35,086 nt of DNA from an uncultured Phycisphaerales bacterium (lineage in GTDB: Bacteria; Planctomycetota; Phycisphaerae; Sedimentisphaerales; Anaerobacaceae), in NCBI GenBank assembly GCA_937927975.1, contig CALEZT010000151.1, positions 1 to 35,086 of the forward strand, given 5' to 3'. Every line of letters begins with the position of its first letter. Position 1 is the stretch's first letter. This document shows, piece after piece, positions 25,201 to 32,300 of the stretch. The notes under the pieces were generated by a model. The model ran no database searches. It was not told the origin of the DNA and was given only the letters and a program-made list of their open reading frames with translations. The translations under genes and the position numbers were made by a program.

Positions 25201-26286
25201 GAGCCTGCCGGCGTGCTCGACAGCGTACGGATAGGAGAGATGCGCCTGGGGAGCCGATTCGCCCGCCCCCTCGTGCACCGCGTCCCGAATGCGGAAGACT
25301 TGCGAAAAGAGCGTCTCACCCGGCCGGCTCACGGCGATGGTCAACGGACTGCGACGATTGCCTGAATCGGCAGTGGTCGTGCAAACCAGGTATCGCTGGC
25401 CCGTGGAAAGCACGCCGGCGTACGGCTTGGATGCAGCCATGGGCAGGTTGCTTGCTTGCGCCGGTGTCCAAGTACGACCGTAGTCGGAGCTGACCGAGGC
25501 CAGGGCAGTTGGCTGGCCCCAGCGAGAGATGTTCAGAATCCGAGGGCCGTCCAGAATCACCGCGGACTCCCCCCAGATGGACTGTGCCGGGACGCTTTCG
25601 TCGTTCGCAATGACCACCAGCTCCCATGTCGTCAGATCATCGCCCCGGCTGATGGCCACGGCGGGCAGGTGGCCTGCCATATTGTCGTACCCATTGGCGA
25701 CACGGGCCCCGGCCATGATCCAGTTGCCGTCGCCCATCTTGAGCGGCTCCTGCATAGGCCAGAACCCTCCATCGACAACGACCCCTTTTGCCAGCCACCG
25801 CCCCGTACGCTCATCCAAGACGTAGGCACAAGTGTGCGTCCGCTGAAATCGGTCGTAAAAAGCCCCCTGGAACGCCCACAAAGTACCTTGGTGCGACAAG
25901 AACACGCCGTGGCTGACACCCAGATTCCCTTCGCCCGGGTCAATCGTGAACACGTCGCCCCAGGTTCTGCCACCATCCCGGCTGACTCGTCCCCTGGCCT
26001 CTTCACTAGCCGTGTTCTCGCTGCCTTGGTTGTGGCCAAAGGAAGCATAGAGCAGGCCCTTGTGCCAGCAGACCGCTACTCCGTGCAGCCAGTGATAGCC
26101 ATCCCGCTGTGGCTCATTCGCCTTGATGACAGCGAATTCGACCTCGCCCAGCAGCGGGCATTCGTTGGCCTTCGGAAGCGGCCTGTTCAGGGTCCATAGG
26201 ATGGAGGGTTCGCCATCAACGGCCGACGCGGCGATGCAGATCATCGCGACAGCAAGCACCAGAGATCCCCTGTTCCGTCGCATCAT
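22240..26286 (-). CDS. Secreted protein with three sialidase-like units and one LamG domain
   Basis: The 1348-residue protein has a signal peptide (LVLAVAMICIAASAVDG). Three homologous Asp-box units of about 350 residues follow at roughly 28-390, 625-980 and 985-1348, with a LamG domain (about 407-610) between the first and second. Each unit repeats the same landmarks: NLGVSHGVFLSH (NLAVSHGVFLSH in unit 3), GFWPMQEP, an IWGES motif, SNLPMATSKPY or a close variant, and YPYAVEH. Each has two clear Asp boxes, for example SRDGGRTW 102-109, SSDYGRTW 266-273, SRDGGKTW 699-706, SDDCGRTW 861-868 and STDGGRTW 1059-1066. All units keep these landmarks, so none looks decayed. It follows the aldolase gene by 18 bp, has an AGGAG Shine-Dalgarno, and is coupled to the BASS transporter. 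Enzyme specificity is not evident. Confidence 0.88.
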   Translation of the reverse strand: MMRRNRGSLVLAVAMICIAASAVDGEPSILWTLNRPLPKANECPLLGEVEFAVIKANEPQRDGYHWLHGVAVCWHKGLLYASFGHNQGSENTASEEARGRVSRDGGRTWGDVFTIDPGEGNLGVSHGVFLSHQGTLWAFQGAFYDRFQRTHTCAYVLDERTGRWLAKGVVVDGGFWPMQEPLKMGDGNWIMAGARVANGYDNMAGHLPAVAISRGDDLTTWELVVIANDESVPAQSIWGESAVILDGPRILNISRWGQPTALASVSSDYGRTWTPAQASNLPMAASKPYAGVLSTGQRYLVCTTTADSGNRRSPLTIAVSRPGETLFSQVFRIRDAVHEGAGESAPQAHLSYPYAVEHAGRLYVAYSNSGTRGGNRNSAELAIIPISSLQAALSTIPGAQPPADSGPIVGSWSFEDLRDAVARDFSGSLHGTIRGDPEAVPGVTGQAIRLNGVGDYVVIPSTDDLDFSNATFSISAWVNVYGLNRGQQMIVAKNVYPAGQREWGLMLDDDNCFRFYLYQGGWKTVGSKTSPVPGAWHHLAVTVDAGYARLYVNGKLEGEGLLGRAIPRTTAPVTFGGIDDGGQLRQMWFGAIDEVSLYRVALTDVAIHAMADKQTTPHKIEIVDPVKLWDGDALPNSADIPSLEGVEFHVLKKQRPDADACNWTLGVGLAWHKGKLYASYGFNRGAENTPTEEAHVRVSRDGGKTWGAPIVMDHGEGNLGVSHGVFLSHKDRLWAFMGAFYDKFQRTHSRAYTLNENTGDWEPQGVVVEAGFWPMQEPQKMADGNWIMAGARISHGYDVAGDLPAVAISRGDDFTHWDLVVIPAATGLGKIWGESTVIVEERRILNIARYGGKAVALAAISDDCGRTWTRSTPSNLPMATSKPYAGTLSTGQRFLVCTTTGDSGGRRSPLTIAVSQPGEAVFSRVFVIRHSVFPEGPGVSDPKADFSYPYAVEHEGKLYVGYTHKSHAANELAVIPVSVLEEPKPIEIWGGGAVPKAVDLPTPRDVRFSVIKPYEFQKDAYRFLHGLALAWHKGRLYASFGHNKGPENTGSEEARGRISTDGGRTWGEVFTIDSGHGNLAVSHGVFLSHQGRLWAFQGAFYNSMERIHTRAYVLDEQAGQWQAKGVVVDGGFWPMQEPLKMQDGNWIMSGFGGGLPGVAISHGDDLTKWDLVVIPKDPSVGKIWGESTVVLDDRRVINISRYGQQALALVAVSEDFGRTWSPSRPSNLPMATSKPYTGTLSTGQQYLICTTTADSGGRRSPLTIAVTRPGEARFSRVFRIRDAEHEGPGESHPGAALAYPYAVEHEGRLYVGYSNSGGGVGRVGTGRELWNNNSAELAVIPITSLAGD

Positions 26287-26304
26287 GCGTCGCTCCTGAT
26301 CCTG

Positions 26305-27255
26305 TTACCGCCGGGTCGTTATGGGCCTCTTGGACCCTGCCTTGGTTGGCATCTCTTCAAAGGACAGGGCCGCCACGATCTTGCACAGCCTTTCGTCTGT
26401 CTCCTGCGTCACCGGCAACATCGGCGGACGAACCCCTCCAACGGGCCTGCCTCGAAGTTCCAATCCCCTCTTGATCACCGCGATCCAGTCGGGACGCTCG
26501 CCGTTCTGTCCGACCGTCACGACCTCGATGAACGGCAGAATCTCATACCAGAGTTTCCGGGCAGCCGCGTAGTCATGGTCGTCGATGCACAGGTGGACCA
26601 ACGTGGACCACCGCTGCGGATCGAAGTTGGACGAGCCGGAAACCCATCCCGTGGCGCCGAATGCGAAAGCGCCGATGGCGTTGTTGTCGTGACCGTAAAA
26701 GAGTTGGAGTTGATCTCCCAGCCGCATCTTCAGGCGGGACAGCATGTACGGATCGCTATTGGCGTCCTTGATATACTGGATGATTCCGTCCTTGGTCAGC
26801 CGTTCGAGCAGATCGATGCCCAATTCAATGCCTGTTACCGGGGGATTATTGTAGATCATAATGGGCACCGACACCGCCTCTCGAAGGGTCTTGAAGTGTT
26901 CGTAGATCTCCCTCTGCGTGTGGACCTGGTACCAGGGGGAAATCACCAGCAACCCGTCGAAGCCCAACTCCTCGGCAAACTGGCTCCGCTCCACAGTCTC
27001 GGCGGTGCTCATGGCGGCGGTTCCGGCCAGCATGGGAACCCGACCTCCAACCTGATCCAGGCATACCTCCAGGACTTCCTCCCATTCTTCCCGGGTCAGA
27101 TTGGAGAACTCCCCCGTGCTGCTGCCCGCACAGAGGCCGTCAACGCCGCCGGCGATCAGGAAATCCACGTGCTCGCGCATGCGCTTTTCGTCGAGCTGAA
27201 GCTTCTCGTTGAAGGGCGTGATCATGGGCGGAAACAAACCACGAAACGTATTCAT
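26305..27255 (-). CDS. DHDPS/N-acetylneuraminate lyase family aldolase (cluster B)
   Basis: A 316-residue pyruvate-type class I aldolase with GSSTGE at 44-49, Tyr135 in IYNNP, and the Schiff-base Lys163 in YIKDANSD. It is only distantly related to the aldolase at 218-1210 (for example NNP against NMP and KDAN against KDSS), so the two are unlikely to be a recent duplication. GAGGAG precedes the start. It lies 53 bp after the pseudopilin gene and 18 bp before the triple sialidase-like gene. Context suggests cleavage of an imported 2-keto-3-deoxy sugar acid or sialic-acid-like compound, but lysine biosynthesis or another aldol reaction cannot be excluded. Confidence 0.9.
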   Translation of the reverse strand: MNTFRGLFPPMITPFNEKLQLDEKRMREHVDFLIAGGVDGLCAGSSTGEFSNLTREEWEEVLEVCLDQVGGRVPMLAGTAAMSTAETVERSQFAEELGFDGLLVISPWYQVHTQREIYEHFKTLREAVSVPIMIYNNPPVTGIELGIDLLERLTKDGIIQYIKDANSDPYMLSRLKMRLGDQLQLFYGHDNNAIGAFAFGATGWVSGSSNFDPQRWSTLVHLCIDDHDYAAARKLWYEILPFIEVVTVGQNGERPDWIAVIKRGLELRGRPVGGVRPPMLPVTQETDERLCKIVAALSFEEMPTKAGSKRPITTRR

Positions 27256-27308
27256 GCCTTACTCCTCGTCACTGAAACACCTGAACCATTCTATATTGCC
27301 GGCCCTCA

Positions 27309-28064
27309 TCACTGCACTGCGTCCAGCAGCTTCTTCTGCGCCTCGCGGGTAGGGATGAAGGTGTACTTCTCATTGAAGTTGTCGCGGAGGATCTCCAGAA
27401 ACTCCACATGTTGATCGACGAATCCGATGGTAGCCATGGGTTTCTGTCCTTCCCGATGCCATCGCTGCCGTCGCTCCTCACTGACTCCCCCCCAGTAGTT
27501 CCACAGAGGAGCACACCCCGTCGCGACAACAAAGGAAGGGCGGTCGACCTTGTCCAGCTTGGTCTTGCTCAATGTCGGCGGATTCGGTTTCGCCGGCGCA
27601 TAGTAGTTGTAGACGTACGAACTGCCGAACAGCCAATAGGTGGTCTCGTGGGGCTGCGCCGATACGTCGGGCGTGCCTGTATCCGATGGGCAACGGCAGA
27701 TATCCACCGCCGTTTCGGGATCCACGTTCTTGATCCCCATGTATGGGTTTACAGGTCGCTGGTCCGCACCGACCGTATAGGCCTTGTGGCTTGGGTAGTT
27801 GCCCTTCGTGCCCACGAACAGTACGTTGCTGCCGCCGAAGGTCTTGTCATGGTTGGGGAAGTACCCGTCGTTGTCGAGACAATAGAGATAGATCCCCATG
27901 GCGATCTGCTTGACGTTCGATTTGCACGTTACTCGCTTGGCGTGTTCCTTCGCCCTGTACAGGGCCGGCGTCAGAATCGCCATCAGTAGGGCGATGATCG
28001 CGATGACCACCAGCAACTCGATCAGTGTGAAACCGCCCATTCTGTCGCGTCTGTTCCTTTTCAT
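27309..28064 (-). CDS. Type II secretion-like pseudopilin, first gene of cluster B
   Basis: The 251-residue protein has the prepilin cleavage motif [19 protein letters not shown] and the membrane helix that follows. Where the operon A pseudopilin has a perfect H-X9-DG motif, this one reads [12 protein letters not shown], so the DG is replaced by DQ and the spacing to the preceding His is longer; it is a degenerate member. GGAGA lies upstream of the ATG. It is the first gene after the divergent FCD-AraC regulator, with a perfect TATAAT upstream on its strand. Confidence 0.9.
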   Translation of the reverse strand: MKRNRRDRMGGFTLIELLVVIAIIALLMAILTPALYRAKEHAKRVTCKSNVKQIAMGIYLYCLDNDGYFPNHDKTFGGSNVLFVGTKGNYPSHKAYTVGADQRPVNPYMGIKNVDPETAVDICRCPSDTGTPDVSAQPHETTYWLFGSSYVYNYYAPAKPNPPTLSKTKLDKVDRPSFVVATGCAPLWNYWGGVSEERRQRWHREGQKPMATIGFVDQHVEFLEILRDNFNEKYTFIPTREAQKKLLDAVQ

Positions 28065-28193
28065 TGCTCGTCTCCGGAAAAGGACTCGTTGGGTCAGCCG
28101 ATTGTATCGTACGTGCCTTGTCGCAAATTCCTGTTGCGTTCCGCGAGTGTTCGAATATACTCATTCCAATGACTCATCGACTATTCTGGTTTC

Positions 28194-28222
28194 ATTATAG
28201 ATTACACTCTCTTTCGGAAAAG
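28194..28222 (-). promoter_or_regulatory. Promoter with perfect -10 and poor -35 for cluster B
   Basis: TATAAT occurs on the minus strand at 28199-28194. At 17 bp spacing the -35 would be CTTTTC, a poor match. A strong -10 without a -35 fits activation by a regulator such as the divergent AraC-type protein, which is inference. Confidence 0.4.
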
Positions 28223-28274
28223 GCATATCTTTGCCTTGTTCAATTTGACGTTCTTGCGCGCGCGATTAGGCATA
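28221..28274. promoter_or_regulatory. AGGCATA direct repeats and a dyad beside the cluster B promoter
   Basis: AGGCATA occurs at 28221-28227 and 28268-28274. The first lies in an imperfect dyad GGCATATCTTTGCC (28222-28235). GATTAGGCATA at 28264-28274 is also found at 8194-8204 upstream of operon A. These are candidate regulator sites only. Confidence 0.3.
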
Positions 28275-28293
28275 CACGAAAGGACGGCTAAGA

Positions 28294-29073
28294 ATGCAGA
28301 TACACTCGCTGGATCAGGCCAAGGGCGTGATGGATATGAGAGCCGCCATCGATGGGCTGGCGGCCAGATATGCCGCCCTGAGGATAAGCCACGGAACGGA
28401 CCCTGAGCCTCTCCTCAAGATCTTCGATGCGATGCAGAACGCCGCACGCGCCAACAACTACGGGAGATTTCTCGAAGCCGATCTTGCGTTTCATATGGCG
28501 ATCATTGAGATGGCGGCCATCGCCGGATTGACCGCAGTCTACCAGAAGATCCGAAAATACCAGATCGCGTTCCAGCGGGATACCATTCAGGAATACTGGC
28601 CGGACCTCAATGTGCTATTCGAGGGTCATCGCCAGATCGCCGAAGCGGTCCTGGACGGCGATCCGAATGCCGCGGAGAACTTCGCCAAGGATCACCTCGA
28701 AGCCATATGGTATCGACTTGCAGAACACAGTGACGCGCATATTCTGCCAGGCGATGCACTGGATCGAGCGTGCGCCTATATAGCCTTTCACTACAAGGAG
28801 CCTATCCGACTGCACATGCTCGCCAAACGAGTGGCTGGAATCAGCCCCGGACATCTGGCCCGGCTCTTCCGGGAAACACAGGGGGGCAGCTTCACAGGGT
28901 ACCTCCGTGACATTCGCATGCATAAGGCAGCAGAGATGTTGCGGAACACCCGCCTGCCGGTGCGACAGATTGCCGGGAATACCGGATATTTGGATGGTTC
29001 CCGGTTCGCGCAGCACTTCCGCCAACGGTTCGGTGTGACGCCACTGGCTTACCGGCAAACACACACCCAATAG
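28294..29073 (+). CDS. Regulator joining an FCD ligand domain to an AraC-type HTH
   Basis: The 259-residue protein has an FCD-type helical effector domain (about 14-140), the ligand sensor normally found in GntR/FadR-family regulators. It keeps the metal-binding set: Asp63 and His67 in EADLAFHMAI, His112 and His134. Instead of the expected N-terminal winged helix, a C-terminal AraC double HTH follows (about 155-255; MLAKRVAGISPGHLARLFRE and VRQIAGNTGYLDGSRFAQHF). An in-frame TAG at 28267, just upstream of the ATG, rules out a lost N-terminal domain in this frame. AAAGGA lies about 10 nt before the start. FCD domains bind small carboxylates through the metal, which fits control of cluster B by a sugar acid or organic acid. 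It is divergent from the cluster B pseudopilin. Confidence 0.88.
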   Translation: MQIHSLDQAKGVMDMRAAIDGLAARYAALRISHGTDPEPLLKIFDAMQNAARANNYGRFLEADLAFHMAIIEMAAIAGLTAVYQKIRKYQIAFQRDTIQEYWPDLNVLFEGHRQIAEAVLDGDPNAAENFAKDHLEAIWYRLAEHSDAHILPGDALDRACAYIAFHYKEPIRLHMLAKRVAGISPGHLARLFRETQGGSFTGYLRDIRMHKAAEMLRNTRLPVRQIAGNTGYLDGSRFAQHFRQRFGVTPLAYRQTHTQ

Positions 29074-29252
29074 ACAATACGCCTCACGGAATGAAGCCTC
29101 GAAAGCACACACGAGCCACGGCTTGGTGGTCTGGTGCTTGGAGGCGGCATGTCACTCACAATCGCCAGCGACGGAACGCACCGACTCCTTCGGCCTGTGC
29201 GTGTTCCGGTCATCCTGAACCGTTTATGCCGCGTATGAAAAGACCACGCCCA

Positions 29253-29289
29253 GAACGGGCCGGCGACCCCGTTTCCCGCCGGCCCGTTC
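29253..29289. terminator. Strong bidirectional hairpin between convergent genes
   Basis: A perfect 13-bp GC-rich stem (GAACGGGCCGGCG / CGCCGGCCCGTTC) with an 11-nt loop lies between the convergent genes, 103 bp past the minus-strand stop and 180 bp past the plus-strand stop. No T-run flanks it. Confidence 0.6.
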
Positions 29290-29294
29290 CGAAA

Positions 29295-29319
29295 GTGTGT
29301 GTGTGTGTGTGTGTGTGTG
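29295..29319. repeat. GT dinucleotide microsatellite
   Basis: Twelve GT units plus a final G, immediately beside the hairpin. Such tracts are uncommon in GC-rich bacterial DNA and prone to slippage. Confidence 0.95.
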
Positions 29320-29337
29320 CGTTGCGTTTGTAGTGTG

Positions 29338-29391
29338 CTATGGCCTCACGATGCGGCGGTAGATCCGCACGTCGTCGATCTTGTCTTTCGG
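29338..29391 (-). pseudogene. Short in-frame LamG-like remnant beyond the stop
   Basis: Reading on in the same frame past the TAA at 29394-29392 gives PKDKIDDVRIYRRIVRP and then TAG. IDDVRIY is the usual last strand of a LamG domain (compare RIDEVRISGAAL at the end of the gene at 11697). The two related giant genes do end in LamG, so this looks like what remains of a lost C-terminal LamG domain. Confidence 0.45.
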
Positions 29392-32300
29392 TTACTCCGA
29401 CAGGGGATGACCGACTCCGATGTCGTCGATGTAGATCACTCCGGCGCCGCCTGGGATTGGATTGCCCCGGTCGCCTACACCGATGGTCATCTTCTTGACG
29501 CTGGTCAAGCCGACGCCTGCTGAGGTCAAATCACTCAGCGGAATCAGCCACTGCTGCCAGGCGATGGCCAGCACCGCTGCCGGATCGGGGTGTGTTATCG
29601 TCTTGACCTTTCCGGCGTCGTCCTCAATGGCGACGTACAACGGAGCCGGATCGTTGCTCGGCTGCTTGGCCCCGATCGCTTCAACCTGCCAATCTCCCGT
29701 GACCGCGCCGGTAAACGACACGTCAGAGAACTCCGCGATGGCTGGCATGGCGACGTTGTGGCTGGTGACCGCCAGGCCAATACAGGTGTCGGCGTTCATT
29801 ACGATTCGAACCGGATTCACAGAGTCGCTCGATGCGGCGTCAGGCGGACTGACGATCCAGTTCTGGCCATCCAGAGAATAGTAGCCGGTGAAGTTGCTTC
29901 CTTTTCGCTCCACTTTTATCCACAAGGGCAGAGTAACTGCCCCAGGATTACTATGGACAGTTGTGGCGTTGCCGCCGAAGGCCGCTCGGTTCTGGAACGC
30001 GCGTAAACCGTCCGGCGTTGGGAACATGAATGCATACGTGGACGCCGGATCCATACTATCGCGAATCATGACGCCGGCCTTCGCCCACACATCTGTGGCG
30101 GTCAGGCTGTGGACCTTCGCCACGACCGACCCATCGCCGCTGAGCTGCTTGTAGGCGAAGCGGAACTGGTCGGACCTGCCCCAGATGTCCGCGCCGCCGC
30201 CACTGATCTGAATGCTGCCACCGGCACGCTCCTGGAAGGCGATGGGATTGCCCCGGAACCAGAGGGTCAAGGTGTCCACCCCGTTGACCGTCCAGTCCTG
30301 GACTGGAGAGAATGTCCGCTTAGCCTCGGACACGTACGGCAAGGCCGCATTGTTGTACTGCACCGGCATCGACTGCCTGCCGCCATGGACAACCACCCGC
30401 TCGGCAAATGGGGAGGTGTCGTAACCGACCTGAGACCCGCCCTCTCCGTTGGTCAGACCGTCGAGCCACGATTCATAGATGCGGCTGCCCTCGTCGTCCG
30501 TGTAGCCCTCGAAGTCGTCCACGACGGAGTACTCTCGGGTGGTAAAACTCCACACTTCTCCCTGGCGGACACTCGGAGTCACCGCCTCGTTGACTTCATC
30601 GATCCTCCAATAGTACACCGTGCCCAAGTTCAGTGGGCCGGGATCGAAACGGGCGTCGCTGACGGTGGCGACCAGAGCCTCGCCACTTGTCACAGACTGT
30701 TCCTCGGTGCCAAGATAGACACGATGCTGGGCCGCTTGACGACCCGCCCGCCACGTCAGAATCGTATCGGCGCCCATGCCCTTTCGCCCAGTGGCCGGCA
30801 CCGGTTGGCTGGCATAGACCGGGATGGAGAAGAATCGCACCTCCGCCAGGCCGGTCTGCGCTATGGTGCCCCAGTTGGCTTCGATCGAAAGCTTGACGTA
30901 CTTGGCTGAGACGCCGCCGAAGCCAACCGTAGTGTTTGGCTTATAGGCGGGTTCACCGGGCGCCCTGCCGAATTCCGGCACTTTGTCCAGCGTCGTCCAG
31001 GTTATGCCGTCGACGGAGTACTCGATCTTGACGGTTCTGGCGCCGAAACCCAGGAACGGCTCGACCAACTGGTTCGAGTTCCAGACCCATAGCTCATGCA
31101 GCGCGTAGACCTGGTCGAACTCAAACTGAATCCAGTGCGGCTTGGCGTTGGTGCTGAGCCACATCGTATTTCCATCCGTCGAGTGCCCGTCGTTCTTGTC
31201 GAGCCCCGAACCATTCACGGTGTTCGCTGATCCCATGCCAGGCTGCGAGCTGGACGCCGTAGCGATGATGTTCGTCGTGATCGGATACGCTGTGGCTTCA
31301 GTTGTGAACTTCAGGACGGCCCCCTTCTGCACGGCGGCATCCTCACTGATTTCATCGATTCGCCAGTAGTAGGTCCGTCCGAACTCCAGAAGACCAGCCA
31401 GATCGTACCTGGTCGCCGTCTGGCCTTCGCTGACGAGGACACCGAGCGGATTGGCCCGGTCGGCAGTGCCGACCTCCTCGGATGAGGTCCCGAGGTACAC
31501 ATCGTAGGCCTGGGCAGAGCTGAAAGCGGGCCAACTCAAGACCACCTCGCACGGGACCTGCGACGCGCCCGGCGGAGGGCTGAAGGAGCCCAGAGGAATA
31601 TCTGTTCCACCAATTGCCTCCAGGAGGACCATCAGGTCTTTCTCGTCCACGATCCCGTCACCCCAGGGAAATGGACCGATATCACACAGGGGATAGTTCT
31701 GGCCCCAGTGTGCGCGGAGCACCATCACATCTTCCCCGTCCACAATACCATCCCTATTGAGATCGAGAATGGGATCGATAGATGCCTCATACCAGCCACC
31801 GCTGCGGTCGGACCAAAAGTACAGCGTGCGGCCGTCAGGTGAGATCCGAGGTATAGACTCGTTCGAGGATGTGTTCACGCGAGGTCCAAGGTTCACCGGC
31901 ACCTCCCAAGGGTCGGACAGACTCGCACGCCTAGACATCCATATGTCCGAGCCGCCATACCCACCCGGCCGAGGAGGATCACCCCATTGGTGCCAATCAC
32001 TGAAGAAGAGCAGCAGGCCATCTGGCGACAGACATGGCCACTGATCTTCAGTTCCACTATTCACAGTTGGACCAAGATTCACTGCTAGGTCCCACGGATC
32101 TGCGGGTGTTGCACGTCTTGACACATAGACATCACTCCGCCCATATCCGCCAGACCGATACGACGTAAAGTAAAACTCCAGATTGTCCGCAGAAATCGAG
32201 CCCATACAGTCCCCGGCACCAGGACGGTTCACTGCGGGTCCCAGATTCACAGCAGGTCCCCAAGGTGTGTTTCGATCCGACCGTGTGGTCATGTAGATAT

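Larger units (their letters stand above)
29074..29391. other. 318-bp convergent intergenic region
   Basis: No complete gene is seen between the FCD-AraC gene (plus) and the large minus-strand gene. The stretch contains a long hairpin, a GT dinucleotide tract, and a short in-frame LamG-like remnant next to the minus-strand stop. Confidence 0.7.

Noticed and set aside
218..27255. Assigning the whole region as a sialic acid (nan) operon
   Set aside because: NanA-family aldolases, SSS transporters and sialidase-like folds are each broader than sialic acid, and nanE, nanK and nagB are not in the window. Kept only as one possibility.
29091..29333. Short plus-strand frames through the GT tract (Cys-Val repeats)
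   Set aside because: Low-complexity translation of a dinucleotide repeat, with no ribosome site.
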